From Pseudomonadota bacterium (lineage in GTDB: Bacteria; Pseudomonadota; Gammaproteobacteria; Burkholderiales; Rhodocyclaceae), in the NCBI GenBank assembly GCA_018241725.1, contig JAFEDI010000062.1:19807-83806 (forward strand): a stretch of DNA of 64,000 nt. The letters run 5' to 3'. Positions 17,185-27,953 of the stretch are shown here, one piece after another. The translations under genes were made by a program, and so were the position numbers. The notes under the pieces were generated by a model. The model worked only from the letters and a program-made list of their open reading frames with translations. It had not been told where the DNA came from and searched no databases. Positions within the stretch are counted from its first letter, which is position 1. Every line of letters starts with the position of its first letter.

Positions 17185-18930
17185 ATGCAAGACAAAACAG
17201 CCAAGCGCGACAAAAACCTGCGCGCCTGCCCGGCAGCCGTTGCAGCGGCGCTGACCTTGATGGCCGGAGGGGTAGCCGAGGCGGTGGAAATCGACACCGG
17301 CAACCCGGACATGCAGCTGCGCTGGGACAACACCGTGCGCTACAACCTGGCCCAGCGCGTCGCCGGCCGGGACAGCAAGATCGGCAACTATTACGCAGCC
17401 GACGAAGGCACCTACAGCTTCGACAAGGGTGACCTGGTCACCAAGCGGCTCGACCTGTTGTCCGAGCTGGACATGGTCTGGAAGCGCGACACGGGCTTCC
17501 GCATCAGCGCAGCGGCCTGGTACGACCCGGCCTACGGCACGATGGACCATTCCAACCCCGGTAACCCGGCGCTGGCCGCCACGCCCAGCTACATCAACAA
17601 CCGCTACAGCAGCTATGTGAAGCGCTACTACCGGGGTCCGTCCGGCGAGCTGCTGGATGCCTTCGTGTTCGGTGCCTTCGATGCCGGCAATGTGCCGGTC
17701 AAGCTGAAGGCCGGCCGCCATACGGTGTTCTGGGGCGAGTCGATGTTCCTCAACGGCGCGCTGCACAGCGTGTCCTACGCCCAGATGCCGCTCGACCTGC
17801 AGAAGGGCTTCGCGACGCCCGGCGTGGAGGCCAAGGAGCTGTTCCGGCCCCTCAACCAGATTTCCGGCCAGGCCCAGCTGACCGACACCCTCTCGGTGGC
17901 GGGGCAGTACTTCCTGCAGTGGGAGTCCTACCGCTATCCGGAAGGCGGCACCTACCTCGGTCCGGTGGACTTCGCCTTCAATGGCCCGGACCGGGTCGTC
18001 GCCGGGCAGATTCCCAACAGTGCGGCCTTCGGCCCCTACGCCGGTGCGCTGCTGGGCTACACCCGCGGTCATGAGGTCGTGCCCCGCAACAATGGGGAGT
18101 TCGGCCTGTCGGCCCGCTGGTCGCCGGAGATCCTGGACGGCACGCTGGGCTTCTACTACCGCCGCTACGCCGACAAGCTGCCCCAGGCCCTGGTCACCCA
18201 GCGCAACCTGGTCGCCGGCAAGCCGCTGCTCAACGGCAGCACCTACAACCTGGTGTACGCCGGCGGCATCGACCTGTTCGGCGTGAGCTTCGCCAAGAAC
18301 ATCGGCGGCCTGAGCTTCGGCAGCGAAGTCTCCTACCGCCGCAACACCCCGCTGGTCGCCCAACTGCTCGGCGTGTCGCCCACCGGCTTGCCGGAGCGCG
18401 GCGAGACCGGCGGCCCGCGTGGCGATACTTGGCATGGACTGGCGAACCTGATGGGCGTGCTGCCCAAGACCAGCCTCTTCGACACCGCCAACTGGGCAAC
18501 GGAACTGACCTGGAGCCGCTGGCGCAAGGTGCGCAGCGGGGAAAGCCTGTTCAACGCGGAAGGCTTCGCACCCTGCGTCGGCAAGGACAAATGGGACGGC
18601 TGCGTCACCAAGGATTACGTCGGCGCCGCGGTGTCCTTCACCCCGACCTGGTACCAGGTGCTGCCCGGCATAGACGTGTCCGCGCCGGTTTCCTACTCGG
18701 TGGGCCTGCACGGCAACGCCGCGACGATGTTCGGCGGCAATGAGGGCAACGGCAACTACAGCATCGGCCTGGGGGCCGACATCCAGCAGAAGTACCGCGT
18801 GGACCTGAAATACATCGCTTATTTCGGGCAGTACAAGGACAACGGCACCGCAGTCACGGCCATCAACGGCTTCACCACGCTGTTGCAGGACCGCAACTTC
18901 GTCAGCCTGACGTTCAAGACCACATTCTAA
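17185..18930 (+). CDS. DUF1302 family outer-membrane protein
   Basis: A 581-aa exported protein. I chose ATG 17185, which has AAGGAGGA 10 bases upstream and begins a signal peptide (RACPAAVAAALTLMAGGVAEA); an upstream ATG at 17101 lacks both. The mature part is rich in aromatic, alternating beta-strand segments (YYRRYADKLPQALV, RVDLKYIAYFGQY) and ends in LTFKTTF with a terminal phenylalanine, as expected for an outer-membrane barrel. DUF1302 proteins regularly travel with DUF1329, as here (13 bp apart). The likely role is passage of a hydrophobic compound across the outer membrane. Confidence 0.88.
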   Translation: MQDKTAKRDKNLRACPAAVAAALTLMAGGVAEAVEIDTGNPDMQLRWDNTVRYNLAQRVAGRDSKIGNYYAADEGTYSFDKGDLVTKRLDLLSELDMVWKRDTGFRISAAAWYDPAYGTMDHSNPGNPALAATPSYINNRYSSYVKRYYRGPSGELLDAFVFGAFDAGNVPVKLKAGRHTVFWGESMFLNGALHSVSYAQMPLDLQKGFATPGVEAKELFRPLNQISGQAQLTDTLSVAGQYFLQWESYRYPEGGTYLGPVDFAFNGPDRVVAGQIPNSAAFGPYAGALLGYTRGHEVVPRNNGEFGLSARWSPEILDGTLGFYYRRYADKLPQALVTQRNLVAGKPLLNGSTYNLVYAGGIDLFGVSFAKNIGGLSFGSEVSYRRNTPLVAQLLGVSPTGLPERGETGGPRGDTWHGLANLMGVLPKTSLFDTANWATELTWSRWRKVRSGESLFNAEGFAPCVGKDKWDGCVTKDYVGAAVSFTPTWYQVLPGIDVSAPVSYSVGLHGNAATMFGGNEGNGNYSIGLGADIQQKYRVDLKYIAYFGQYKDNGTAVTAINGFTTLLQDRNFVSLTFKTTF

Positions 18931-18943
18931 GAGGAGACACACC

Positions 18944-20287
18944 ATGAAAATCCACACCACCCTGACTGTGGCCGTGCTTGGTGCCCTGGTGGCCGGCGCC
19001 ACCCATGCCGGCGTCAGCGCAGAAGAAGCAAAAAGGCTCGGCACCACGCTGACCGCCGTCGGCGCCGAAAAGGCCGGCAGCGGCGCCATCCCGGACTACA
19101 CCGGCGGCCTGACCGGTGCCCAGGCGGGCTACAAGGCCGGCAGCGGCCTGCGACCCGACCCCTTCGCCAGTGAAAAGCCCCTCTACTCGGTGGATGCATC
19201 CAGCATGGTCAAGTACGCGGCCAACCTGACCGAGGGCACCAAGGCGTTGATGAAGAAGTACCCGAGCTACCGCATCGACGTGTACAAATCCCACCGGACT
19301 GCCGCCTTTCCGAAGTTTGTCACCGACAACACGGCTGCCTGCGCGGTGAGCGCCAAGACGAGTGCCGGCGGCCGCTCGATGGAAGGCTGCCATGCCGGCT
19401 TTCCGTTCCCGATCCCGAAGAACGGCTTCGAGGCGATGTGGAACCACCTGGTGCGTTTCAACGGCGTCGCCTACGAGGTCAAGTACCGCAACCTGAGCGT
19501 CGATGCGGCCGGTCGCCCAGCCCTGTCCACCGAGGGTTCGATCCTGCAGGAGTACCCGTACTGGGACGAGAGCAAGGCCAATTCCGACGTCTATTACAAG
19601 CAGCGCATCTCCTACACCGGCCCGGCCCGGCGCGCCGGGGAGGGCATGCTGATCATCGATCCCCTCGACTACACCGACAAGGGCCGCCGCGCCTGGCTGT
19701 ACCTGCCCGGGCAGCGCCGCGTGAAGGTGGCGCCGGATCTGGCCCACGACACGCCGAACCCCGGCACCTCGGGCGCCACGACCTTCGACGACACCTTCGT
19801 CTTCAACGGCTCGATGGAGCGCTACGACTTCAAGCTCGTCGGCAAGAAGGAGATGCTGGTCCCCTACAACGCCTACAAGATGGCCTACCACTCCACCCAG
19901 GCGGACCTGCTCAAGCCGAACCACCTGAACCCGGACCTGGTGCGCTGGGAAATGCACCGCGTGTGGGTCGTCGAGGCCAGCCTGCGGGACGGCAAGCGCC
20001 ATGTGTATAGCAAGCGGACCTTCTACCTCGACGAGGACAGCTGGGTGGCCGTCGCGTCCGACGAGTACGACGCCCGCGGCCAGCTGTATCGCGCCGGCTT
20101 CGCCTACATCGCCCCGAGCTACGAAGTGCCGGCCCCGTTCGCTGACCTCAACGGCAACTACGACCTGATCGCCGGGAGCTATTCCCTGACCGGCTATTCG
20201 GCCGAGAACGGCGGCGTGCGCTACCTCAAGCCGCAGAGCGAGCGCGAATGGTCGCCCGACGTGCTGGCCGGCGCCGGCGTGCGCTAA
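18944..20287 (+). CDS. DUF1329 family periplasmic (LolB-like) protein
   Basis: This 447-aa protein has a signal peptide (KIHTTLTVAVLGALVAGATHA) and the DUF1329 pattern: VSAEEAKRLGTTLTAVGAEKA directly after cleavage, GGRSMEGCHAGFPFPIP in the middle, and WLYLPGQRRVKVAPDLAHDTPN, the most conserved segment. The fold is related to the half-barrel of Lol-type lipid carriers. GAGGAG lies just before the ATG. It is probably a periplasmic carrier passing a lipid-like substrate between the RND pump and the DUF1302 barrel; this is inferred from the fold and neighbours. Confidence 0.9.
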   Translation: MKIHTTLTVAVLGALVAGATHAGVSAEEAKRLGTTLTAVGAEKAGSGAIPDYTGGLTGAQAGYKAGSGLRPDPFASEKPLYSVDASSMVKYAANLTEGTKALMKKYPSYRIDVYKSHRTAAFPKFVTDNTAACAVSAKTSAGGRSMEGCHAGFPFPIPKNGFEAMWNHLVRFNGVAYEVKYRNLSVDAAGRPALSTEGSILQEYPYWDESKANSDVYYKQRISYTGPARRAGEGMLIIDPLDYTDKGRRAWLYLPGQRRVKVAPDLAHDTPNPGTSGATTFDDTFVFNGSMERYDFKLVGKKEMLVPYNAYKMAYHSTQADLLKPNHLNPDLVRWEMHRVWVVEASLRDGKRHVYSKRTFYLDEDSWVAVASDEYDARGQLYRAGFAYIAPSYEVPAPFADLNGNYDLIAGSYSLTGYSAENGGVRYLKPQSEREWSPDVLAGAGVR

Positions 20288-20367
20288 GTGCTCCGCTGGG
20301 ACGGGACGCGCCACCCGGCGTCCCCGTCCCGCCTCAAGGCCCGAATCAAGTCTCGTTAGGACGCGCC

Positions 20368-21441
20368 ATGTTCAAGTCCGCTCTTCGCCCCGTAATCATC
20401 GCCCTGGCCCTGGCATTGCCCCAGGCGGCGTTCGCCGGCGGCTATTCCGATGTTGCCGCTGTGCCGGCCAAAGCCTCGCCGCTGGCGGCCAGATCCCTGT
20501 TGAACGGCCTCGCCCGGGCCGGTGAGCGGATCGTCGCCGTTGGCCAGCGCGGCCACATCGTCCTCTCCGACGATGGCGGCAAGACCTGGAGCCAGGCCAG
20601 CGTGCCGGTCAGCGCGGACCTCGTCGCGGTCAGCTTCCCAAACCCGAAGCAGGGCTGGGCGGTGGGCCACGACGGCGTGGTGCTCCACAGCACGGACGCT
20701 GGCGCGACCTGGACGCTGCAGCTGGACGGCCGTCGTGCTGGCCAATTGATGCTCGCCCATTACGCCCGCCTGGCCGAAAGCGGCGCCCTCGGTAGCGGAG
20801 AGCAGACCGATCACTTGCTGGACGACGTCAAGCGCATTGGCGGGCAGGGGGCCGAGAACCCCTTCCTCGACGTGTGGTTTGGCGACGAGCGCAACGGCTT
20901 CATTGTCGGCGCCTTCAACCTGATCTTCCGCACCGACGACGGCGGCAAGAGCTGGGAGCCCTGGTTCGACCGTACCGACAACCCGAACCGCCTGCATCTG
21001 TATGCGCTGCGCGGCGTTGGCAGCGACGTGTACGCGGTGGGCGAGCAGGGCCTGGTGCTCAAGCTCGATGCCCAGGGCAACCGCTTCCGGGCGCTCGAGA
21101 CGCCATACAAGGGAACGTATTTCGGGGTCGCCGGCAACGACGACAAGGTGCTGGTTTTCGGGCTGCGCGGCAATGCCTATCGCAGTACGGACGGCGGCCG
21201 GAGCTGGGCCCGGGTGGACAGCGGCGTGCAGGACGGCCTCACGGGGGCCGCCGCCTTCGGGTCGCGGGGGCTGTTGATGGTCAGCCAGTCCGGCCAGGTG
21301 CTGGTCAGCAAGGACGCCGGCGAGCATTTCTCGCCGCTCAAGCTTACGCAGGCTGCGCCTGCCTCCGCCGTGCTGGCGCTGGGCAGCGACACGGTCGTGA
21401 TCGCCGGGGCCCGCGGCGTGCGCGCCGAAGCCCTGCGTTAA
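20368..21441 (+). CDS. YCF48-like beta-propeller (BNR repeat) periplasmic protein
   Basis: A 357-aa protein with signal peptide FKSALRPVIIALALALPQAAFA. Repeated Asp-box-like units mark a seven-bladed propeller of the Ycf48/sialidase-like type: LSDDGGKTWSQ, STDAGATWTL, TDDGGKSWEP, STDGGRSWAR and SKDAGEHFSP. Such propellers usually act as assembly or scaffold factors; no glycosidase catalytic set is visible. It sits between the DUF1329 gene and the RND gene (18 bp), a grouping often seen with this type of pump. The start was chosen at 20368 to include the signal peptide. Confidence 0.87.
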   Translation: MFKSALRPVIIALALALPQAAFAGGYSDVAAVPAKASPLAARSLLNGLARAGERIVAVGQRGHIVLSDDGGKTWSQASVPVSADLVAVSFPNPKQGWAVGHDGVVLHSTDAGATWTLQLDGRRAGQLMLAHYARLAESGALGSGEQTDHLLDDVKRIGGQGAENPFLDVWFGDERNGFIVGAFNLIFRTDDGGKSWEPWFDRTDNPNRLHLYALRGVGSDVYAVGEQGLVLKLDAQGNRFRALETPYKGTYFGVAGNDDKVLVFGLRGNAYRSTDGGRSWARVDSGVQDGLTGAAAFGSRGLLMVSQSGQVLVSKDAGEHFSPLKLTQAAPASAVLALGSDTVVIAGARGVRAEALR

Positions 21442-21459
21442 AAGAAGGAGAACCCCGCC

Positions 21460-23859
21460 ATGGCCGTTTCAAGCCATACCCTGGATCAGGCCCCCGTCGT
21501 GCAGTCCCTGGGGGACTTCGATCCGCGCTCGGGCAACGCCCTCGAGCGCCTGATCTTCAACAACCGTCTGGTCGTCGTGGTGCTGTGCGGCCTGGCAACG
21601 CTGGTGCTGGCCGTCATCGCGTTTTCGAAGCTGAGCTTCAACGCCAGCTTCGAGAAGATGATTCCGCAGAGCCATCCTTACATCCAGAACTACCTCGAAA
21701 ACCGCAAGGAGCTGCGCGGCCTGGGCAACGCGCTGCGGGTGGTCGTCGAGAACCCCAACGGCGACATCTTCGACGCCAAGTACCAGGAGGCACTCAAGCA
21801 GATCAATGACGAGCTGTTCCTGACGCCCGGCGTCGACCGCGCCTGGGTCAAATCGCTTTGGACCCCGTCTGTGCGCTGGAACGAGGTGACCGAGGAGGGC
21901 TTCCAGGGTGGGCCGGTGATGCCCGAATCCTACGACGGCTCGCTGAAGGCCACCGAGCAGCTGCGCCTGAACATCGCCCGCGCCGGGATCGTCGGCCGCT
22001 TCGTCGGTGCCGACTACAAGTCGAGCATGATCTTCGTGCCGCTGCTGGACAAGGACCCGGCCACCGGCCAGGCGATCGACTACCGTGCCCTGTCGCGCAC
22101 GCTGGAGGACGGCATCCGCGCCAGGTTCGAGAACGCGCCCGGCGCGCCGGTGCGCATCCACATCATCGGCTTTGCCAAGCTGGTCGGTGATCTCATCGAC
22201 GGCCTGGCCCAGGTGATGACCTATTTCGCCATTGCCGCGCTGATCGCCATCGCCGTCATCTACGCCTATACCCGTTGCACCCGCAGCACGGCGCTGGTGG
22301 TGGCCTGCTCGATGGCGGCGGTCGTCTGGCAGCTGGGCCTGGTGTCGGCCTTCGGCTTCGAGCTCGATCCCTTCTCGGTGCTGGTGCCCTTCCTGATCTT
22401 CGCGATCGGGGTTTCCCACGGCGCCCAGAAGATGAACGGCATCATGCAGGACATCGGCCGTGGCACGCACAAGCTGGTCGCGGCGCGCTTCACCTTCCGG
22501 CGCCTGTTCCTGGCCGGCATCACCGCGCTGCTGGCCGATGCGGTGGGCTTCGCGGTGCTGGTGGTGATCGACATCCCGGTCATCAAGGATCTGGCCATCA
22601 CCGCCAGCATTGGCGTGGCAGTGTTGATCTTCACCAACCTGATCCTGCTGCCGGTGCTGCTGTCCTACACCGGCGTCAGCGCCCGTGCTGCCGAGCGCAG
22701 CCTGAGCAGCGTCGATGCAGCGGCGGAGCAGGGCGGTGTGTGGAGCTGGCTGGGCCGCTTCACCGAAAGGCGCTGGGCGCTGCCGACGATCCTCGTCTCG
22801 GCCGTGCTGACCGCGGTCGGTTTCGCGGTGAGCCACAACCTGAAGATCGGCGACCTGGAAGCCGGTGCCCCGGAGCTGCGCGCGGATTCCCGTTACAACC
22901 GGGATAACGCCTACGTCACGTCCCACTACGCGCTGTCCAGCGACCAGTTCGCGGTGATCGTGAAAACCGCCGCCGAAGGCTGCCTCAAGTACCAGACCCA
23001 GGTCGAGGCCGACCGCCTGGCCTGGGAGTTGCGGCAGCTGCCCGGGGTGCAGACCACCGTGTTCCTCGGCGATGCGATCCGCCAGATCACCGCCGGCTCC
23101 TACGAGGGCAATCCCAAGTGGCTGACCCTGGCCCGCAACCAGGACGTGCTCAATTACGGCGCCCAGCAGGCCTCGACCAACAATCCGGACCTGTTCAATA
23201 ACGATTGCTCGGTGATGCCGGTGATCGCCTATCTCACCGACCATCGCGCCGACACCCTCGACCGGATCGCCGCCGCGGCCGACCGCTTTGCTGCCGAGCA
23301 CGGAACGCCGGACCGCCAGTTCCTGCTGGCTGCCGGCAGCGCCGGCATCGAGGCGGCCACCAACAGCGTGGTGCGCGACGCCAACCGCACGATGCTGCTC
23401 TACGTGTATGGCGCGGTCAGCGTGCTGTGTCTGATCACCTTCCGCAGCTGGCGCGCGACGGTGGTGGCGATCCTGCCGCTGGCGGTGACCTCCATCCTCT
23501 GTGAGGCGCTGATGGTGATGCTGGGCATCGGGGTGAAGGTCGCCACGCTACCGGTCATCGCCCTCGGCGTGGGGATCGGCGTCGATTACGCCCTCTACCT
23601 GCTGAGCATCCAGCTCGCCCAGCAGCGGGCCGGCGCATCCCTGGCAGTGGCTTACCGGCGTGCGCTGCAATTCACCGGCAAGGTCGTCGCGCTGGTCGGC
23701 GTCACGCTGGCCGCCGGGGTGGTGACCTGGGCCTGGTCGCCGATCAAGTTCCAGGGCGACATGGGCATCCTGCTGACCTTCATGTTCGTGTGGAACATGG
23801 TCGGCGCGCTGGTCCTGATTCCCGCGTTGTCCCACTTCCTGCTGCGCAAGCCGGCCTGA
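21460..23859 (+). CDS. MMPL/RND family exporter
   Basis: A 799-aa inner-membrane protein with the RND pattern of one N-terminal helix, a large periplasmic loop, five helices, a second loop and five more helices. The first helix is VVVVLCGLATLVLAVIAF near residue 40. Helix 4 region FLIFAIGVSHGAQKMNG and its counterpart ALGVGIGVDYALYLLSIQL correspond to the GxxxD motif of MMPL/HpnN-like pumps. AAGGAGAA precedes the ATG. MMPL-type pumps move lipids and hydrophobic molecules. Together with the three genes upstream it suggests a trans-envelope lipid or hydrophobe route. Confidence 0.9.
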   Translation: MAVSSHTLDQAPVVQSLGDFDPRSGNALERLIFNNRLVVVVLCGLATLVLAVIAFSKLSFNASFEKMIPQSHPYIQNYLENRKELRGLGNALRVVVENPNGDIFDAKYQEALKQINDELFLTPGVDRAWVKSLWTPSVRWNEVTEEGFQGGPVMPESYDGSLKATEQLRLNIARAGIVGRFVGADYKSSMIFVPLLDKDPATGQAIDYRALSRTLEDGIRARFENAPGAPVRIHIIGFAKLVGDLIDGLAQVMTYFAIAALIAIAVIYAYTRCTRSTALVVACSMAAVVWQLGLVSAFGFELDPFSVLVPFLIFAIGVSHGAQKMNGIMQDIGRGTHKLVAARFTFRRLFLAGITALLADAVGFAVLVVIDIPVIKDLAITASIGVAVLIFTNLILLPVLLSYTGVSARAAERSLSSVDAAAEQGGVWSWLGRFTERRWALPTILVSAVLTAVGFAVSHNLKIGDLEAGAPELRADSRYNRDNAYVTSHYALSSDQFAVIVKTAAEGCLKYQTQVEADRLAWELRQLPGVQTTVFLGDAIRQITAGSYEGNPKWLTLARNQDVLNYGAQQASTNNPDLFNNDCSVMPVIAYLTDHRADTLDRIAAAADRFAAEHGTPDRQFLLAAGSAGIEAATNSVVRDANRTMLLYVYGAVSVLCLITFRSWRATVVAILPLAVTSILCEALMVMLGIGVKVATLPVIALGVGIGVDYALYLLSIQLAQQRAGASLAVAYRRALQFTGKVVALVGVTLAAGVVTWAWSPIKFQGDMGILLTFMFVWNMVGALVLIPALSHFLLRKPA

Positions 23860-23893
23860 GCCAATCCACAAATACGCACTCGGAGATACCGAC

Positions 23894-24898
23894 ATGCAAG
23901 CACTTTCTTCCCTGCGGATGACGACCTGGCCGGCCTGGGGGCCGGGCTTGCTTACCGCCGTCACCATCGCCATGGCCGCCAGCTTCGTGGCCGAGCACCA
24001 GGGCGGTCCGCAACTGCTTTTCGCGCTGTTCTTTGGCATGGCCTTCAACTTCGCGGCGGAAGGTCCTAAGGTGAAACCCGGGATCGACTTCGCATCGCGC
24101 AGCGTGTTGCGCTTCGGCGTCGCCCTGCTGGGGGCACGGATCACCCTCGAACAGATCACCGCGCTGGGCATCGCGCCGGTAGTTCTGGTGGTGTCGGGCG
24201 TGGTGGGCACCATCCTGTTCGGCGCCATGCTCGGCCGCCTGCTCAAGCGCCCGGTCGTCGAGGGGCTGCTGACCGGCGGCGCGGTGGCGATCTGCGGTGC
24301 GTCCGCCGCCCTGGCCATTGCCGCGGTGCTGCCGCGCAATGAAGAGAACCAGCGCTTCACGCTCTTTACCGTCGTCGGTGTGACCACCTTGTCCACGGTG
24401 GCGATGATCGTCTATCCGAGCGTGGTCAAGATCTGCGGCCTGGATGCCCACGGCGCGGCGGTCTTCCTCGGCGGCACCATCCACGACGTGGCTCAGGTGG
24501 TGGCCGCGGGCTACCTGATCTCGCCGCAGGTCGGCGACAGCGCGACCTTCGTCAAGCTGCTGCGGGTCGCCACGCTGATGCCGGTGGTGGCCTGCTTCGG
24601 GCTGATGTTCCGCGCCCAGGGCGGCGATGCCGACGCCCGGCCGCCGGTGCTGCCCGGTTTCCTGGTCGGTTTCATGGCGCTGATGGCACTGAACAGCCTC
24701 GGCTGGCTGCCGGCTTCCCTGGCCCACGGGCTGAGCGACCTGTCCCGCTGGTGCCTGGTGGTGGCGATCGCCGCGCTCGGCGTCAAGACGTCCTTTCAAC
24801 AGCTGGCGCGGCTGGGCTGGCGGCCGGTGTTCATGCTGGTGGCCGAGACCCTGTTCCTGGCCGCGCTGATCCTCGCCGGCGTCACCGTGTTGCGCTGA
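23894..24898 (+). CDS. YeiH family (UPF0324) putative sulfate/anion exporter
   Basis: A 334-aa inner-membrane protein with about ten helices. Family landmarks are [44 protein letters not shown] and [14 protein letters not shown]. The family is annotated as possible sulfate exporters from a few members, with weak experimental ground. GGAGATACCGAC precedes the ATG. Its place between an RND pump and an acyl-CoA ligase is unusual and may mean it exports an inorganic or organic anion produced by the pathway. Confidence 0.87.
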   Translation: MQALSSLRMTTWPAWGPGLLTAVTIAMAASFVAEHQGGPQLLFALFFGMAFNFAAEGPKVKPGIDFASRSVLRFGVALLGARITLEQITALGIAPVVLVVSGVVGTILFGAMLGRLLKRPVVEGLLTGGAVAICGASAALAIAAVLPRNEENQRFTLFTVVGVTTLSTVAMIVYPSVVKICGLDAHGAAVFLGGTIHDVAQVVAAGYLISPQVGDSATFVKLLRVATLMPVVACFGLMFRAQGGDADARPPVLPGFLVGFMALMALNSLGWLPASLAHGLSDLSRWCLVVAIAALGVKTSFQQLARLGWRPVFMLVAETLFLAALILAGVTVLR

Positions 24899-24944
24899 AC
24901 CGGCGCCCCAACCGACAAAACCACAATATCCGAGGAGACCCGAC

Positions 24945-26582
24945 ATGTTTGGCCTGATGCAGGACCGTCCTTTGCTGATTTCGTCGCTGATCGAACATGC
25001 GGCGGCCTTTCACCCCCACGCCGAGATCGTGTCCCGCACGGTCGAGGGGCCGATCCACCGTTGCACCTACGCGGACATCCGCCGCCGCGCGATGCAGGTG
25101 GCCAATGCCATGCAGACCCTCGGCGTCCGTCCCGGCGACCGGGTCGGTACGCTGGCCTGGAACGGTTACCGGCACATGGAACTGTATTTCGGTGTGTCCG
25201 GCATGGGCGCCGTGCTGCACACCATCAACCCGCGCCTGTTCCCGGAGCAGATCGAGTACATCGCCAACCACGCCGAAGACCAGTACATCTTCTTCGACGT
25301 GAGCTTCACCGCGCTGATCGAGAAGCTCGCGCCGCGCATGAAGAGCGTGAAGGCCTTCATCGCGATGACCGACCGGGCCAACATGCCCACCGCCGACATC
25401 CCCGGCCTGATCTGCTATGAGGACCTGATCGGCCGCGAGCCGGTGGAATACGCATGGCCTGAGTTCGACGAACGGGCGGCTTCGTCCCTGTGCTATACGT
25501 CGGGCACCACCGGCAACCCGAAGGGCGTGCTGTACAGCCACCGCTCGTCGGTGCTGCACGCCTTCCTGGCCTGCAGCGTGGATGGCCTGGGCCTGGCCGC
25601 CGCCGAGAGCGCGCTGGTTGTTGTGCCGATGTTCCATGTGAACGCCTGGGGCATGCCCTACGCCGGCGCGATGTGCGGTGCCAAGCTGGTGCTGCCCGGC
25701 CCGGCGATGGATGGCAAGAGTCTTTACGAGCTGATCCGCGACGAGGGCGTGACCCTCGCGCTGGGCGTGCCGACGGTCTGGCAGATGCTGCTCCAGCACG
25801 CCGAGCGCAACGCCACCGATCCGAAGCGCGAGCTGGTGCTGCGCCGGGTCGTCATCGGCGGCTCGTCGGCGCCGCGCTCCATGTGCGAAGCCTTCGAGAC
25901 CCTGATGGGCGCCTTCGTAGTGCACGCCTGGGGCATGACCGAGATGTCGCCGATTGGGACCATCTGCAATCTGCTGCCGAAGCACAAGCGCGCCAGCCTC
26001 GAGCAGCGCCTGGATCTGCAGGTGAAGCAGGGGCGGGGCGTGTATGGCGTGGAGCTGAAGCTCACCGATGAGGACGGCAACCGCCTGCCCCACGACGGCA
26101 CTACGGCCGGCCATCTCAAGGTGCGTGGCCCGTGGATCGCCAATGCCTATTTCCACGACGACGGCGGCTCGATCCTGGACGACGAGTGCTTCTTCGACAC
26201 CGGCGACATCGCCACCATCGACCTGGACGGCTACATGCACATCACCGACCGGGCCAAGGACGTGATCAAGTCGGGCGGCGAGTGGATCTCGTCCATCGAC
26301 CTGGAGAACGCCGCGGTCGGCATGCCCGGCGTGGCCGAAGCGGCGGTGATCGGCATAGCCCATCCCAAGTGGCAGGAGCGGCCATTGCTGATCATCGTGC
26401 GCAAGCCCGATTGCCCGCTGATCAACAAGGACGATGTGCTGCAGTACCTGGAAAGCCAGGTCGCCAGGTGGTGGCTGCCGGACGACGTGGTGTTCATCGA
26501 GGAGATGCCGCACACCGCGACCGGCAAGCTGCAAAAGATGGCCTTGCGCCAGATGTTCCGCGACTACCGCTTTCCCGCCTGA
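24945..26582 (+). CDS. long-chain-type acyl-CoA synthetase (AMP-forming ligase)
   Basis: A 545-aa ANL-superfamily enzyme that activates a carboxylic acid with ATP and loads it on CoA. The P-loop is [46 protein letters not shown] (A5), [11 protein letters not shown] and [15 protein letters not shown] follow. The catalytic lysine lies in TATGKLQKM near the end. The length and the WG(M/L)TE motif suggest medium- to long-chain or aromatic-alkanoic substrates. CGAGGAG precedes the ATG. It starts the catabolic half of the operon: ligase, CoA-transferase pair, dehydrogenase. Confidence 0.93.
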   Translation: MFGLMQDRPLLISSLIEHAAAFHPHAEIVSRTVEGPIHRCTYADIRRRAMQVANAMQTLGVRPGDRVGTLAWNGYRHMELYFGVSGMGAVLHTINPRLFPEQIEYIANHAEDQYIFFDVSFTALIEKLAPRMKSVKAFIAMTDRANMPTADIPGLICYEDLIGREPVEYAWPEFDERAASSLCYTSGTTGNPKGVLYSHRSSVLHAFLACSVDGLGLAAAESALVVVPMFHVNAWGMPYAGAMCGAKLVLPGPAMDGKSLYELIRDEGVTLALGVPTVWQMLLQHAERNATDPKRELVLRRVVIGGSSAPRSMCEAFETLMGAFVVHAWGMTEMSPIGTICNLLPKHKRASLEQRLDLQVKQGRGVYGVELKLTDEDGNRLPHDGTTAGHLKVRGPWIANAYFHDDGGSILDDECFFDTGDIATIDLDGYMHITDRAKDVIKSGGEWISSIDLENAAVGMPGVAEAAVIGIAHPKWQERPLLIIVRKPDCPLINKDDVLQYLESQVARWWLPDDVVFIEEMPHTATGKLQKMALRQMFRDYRFPA

Positions 26583-26601
26583 CCGCACGAGGAGATTCAA
26601 G

Positions 26602-27261
26602 TTGAACAAGTTGATGGATTGGGACGAGGTCGGCCCTTTATTCCGTGACGGCATGAGCATCATGGTCGGCGGCTTCTTCGCCGTCGGCACGCCGGGCGGC
26701 ATCGTTTCCCTGCTGGCGGAGCAGGGCACCCGTGAGCTGACCCTGATCGGCAATGACACCGCCTCGCCGACCACCGGCGTGGGACCGCTGATTTCCAGCG
26801 GGCAGGTCAGCAAGGTGATCGTCTCCCACATCGGGACCAACCCCGTCACCGGCCGCAAGATGATGGACGGCGAGATGGAGGTGGAGCTGGTGCCCCAGGG
26901 CACCCTGGCCGAGCGCATCCGTTGCGGTGGCTCCGGCCTGGGCGGGGTGCTGACGCCGACTGGTGTGGGCACCGTAGTGGAGGAGGGCAAGACCAAGCTG
27001 GCGGTCGGTGGCCGGGAGTATCTCCTCGAACTGCCGCTGCGCGCCGACGTGGCCATCCTCAAGGCCCGCAAGGCCGACCGGGCCGGTAACCTCGTTTATG
27101 AGCGGGCCGCCCGCAATTTCAATCCGGTGATGGCCTTCGCCGCGGACCTGGTGATCGCCGAGGTGGATGAATTGGTGGACACCGGCTGCATCGACCCGGA
27201 CGAAGTCATGACACCCGCCGCGCTGGTGGACAGGATCGTCGTGAGCCGGAAGGAGGCCTGA
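26602..27261 (+). CDS. 3-oxoacid/acetate CoA-transferase, alpha subunit
   Basis: A 219-aa subunit A of a family I CoA-transferase (AtoD/ScoA/PcaI type). The glycine-rich segment [19 protein letters not shown] and [28 protein letters not shown] are the family's CoA-binding and oxyanion regions. The start is TTG 26602, supported by GAGGAGA six bases upstream; ATG 26614 is the next option. It is followed one base later by subunit B. The pair moves CoA between an acyl-CoA and a free 3-oxoacid or short acid. The BKACE product acetoacetyl-CoA is one candidate donor. Confidence 0.92.
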   Translation: MNKLMDWDEVGPLFRDGMSIMVGGFFAVGTPGGIVSLLAEQGTRELTLIGNDTASPTTGVGPLISSGQVSKVIVSHIGTNPVTGRKMMDGEMEVELVPQGTLAERIRCGGSGLGGVLTPTGVGTVVEEGKTKLAVGGREYLLELPLRADVAILKARKADRAGNLVYERAARNFNPVMAFAADLVIAEVDELVDTGCIDPDEVMTPAALVDRIVVSRKEA

Positions 27262-27262
27262 C

Positions 27263-27916
27263 ATGGATGCGAAAGAACGTATTGCCCGCCGCGTGGCGAA
27301 AGAGCTGAAGGAAGGTTACGTGGTGAATCTGGGTATCGGCCTGCCGACCCTGGTGCCGCGCTTCCTGCCGAAGGATGTGCACATCACGCTGCAGTCGGAA
27401 AACGGCTTCCTCGGCATGGGCGCCCTGGAGGGCGAACCACGGCCGGGCGAGGTGAATGCCGGTGGCCAGCCCTGTGGCCTGGTGCCGGGCGCCGCGGTGT
27501 TCGACAGCGTGACCTCCTTTGCGCTGATCCGAGGCGGTCATGTGGACGTGACCGTCCTCGGTGGCCTGCAGGTAGACGAGGACGGCAATCTCGCCAACTG
27601 GATGGTGCCCGGCAAGATGATTCCCGGCATGGGCGGCGCGATGGACCTGCTGGCCGGCGCGAAGAAGGTCATCGTGGCGATGGAGCACTGCACCAAGACC
27701 GGCGAACCGCGCCTGCTGGAGCGCTGCGACCTGCCGCTCACCGCCAAGGGGCGCGTGTCCCTGGTGGTGACCGAGCTGGCCGTCTTCGGCATCTCCCATG
27801 GGGAGTTCGTGCTGCGCGAACTGGCGCCCGGCGTCGATCTGGACACCGTCCGGCAGAAGACCGGCGCGCGCTTCCTGGTCTCCGACAGCCTTTGTGAAAT
27901 GGCAGCGGCGCTGTGA
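27263..27916 (+). CDS. 3-oxoacid/acetate CoA-transferase, beta subunit
   Basis: A 217-aa subunit B (AtoA/ScoB/PcaJ type). The catalytic glutamate is in QSENGFLGMG near residue 50, within the family SENG motif. RGGHVDVTVLGGLQVD and GAMDLLAGAKKVIVAMEHCTKTGEP are also diagnostic. The TGACATG junction with subunit A leaves a one-base gap, so translation is coupled and equimolar subunits are expected. Exact acyl specificity cannot be read from sequence by eye. Confidence 0.93.
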   Translation: MDAKERIARRVAKELKEGYVVNLGIGLPTLVPRFLPKDVHITLQSENGFLGMGALEGEPRPGEVNAGGQPCGLVPGAAVFDSVTSFALIRGGHVDVTVLGGLQVDEDGNLANWMVPGKMIPGMGGAMDLLAGAKKVIVAMEHCTKTGEPRLLERCDLPLTAKGRVSLVVTELAVFGISHGEFVLRELAPGVDLDTVRQKTGARFLVSDSLCEMAAAL

Positions 27917-27953
27917 GCCGTCGCCCGACCCCAACTATTTTCAGGAACAGAAC

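Noticed and set aside
16057-19089. 1010-residue minus-strand open frame opposite the LuxR and DUF1302 genes
   Set aside because: It is a high-GC shadow of two well-supported plus-strand genes and spans their boundary.
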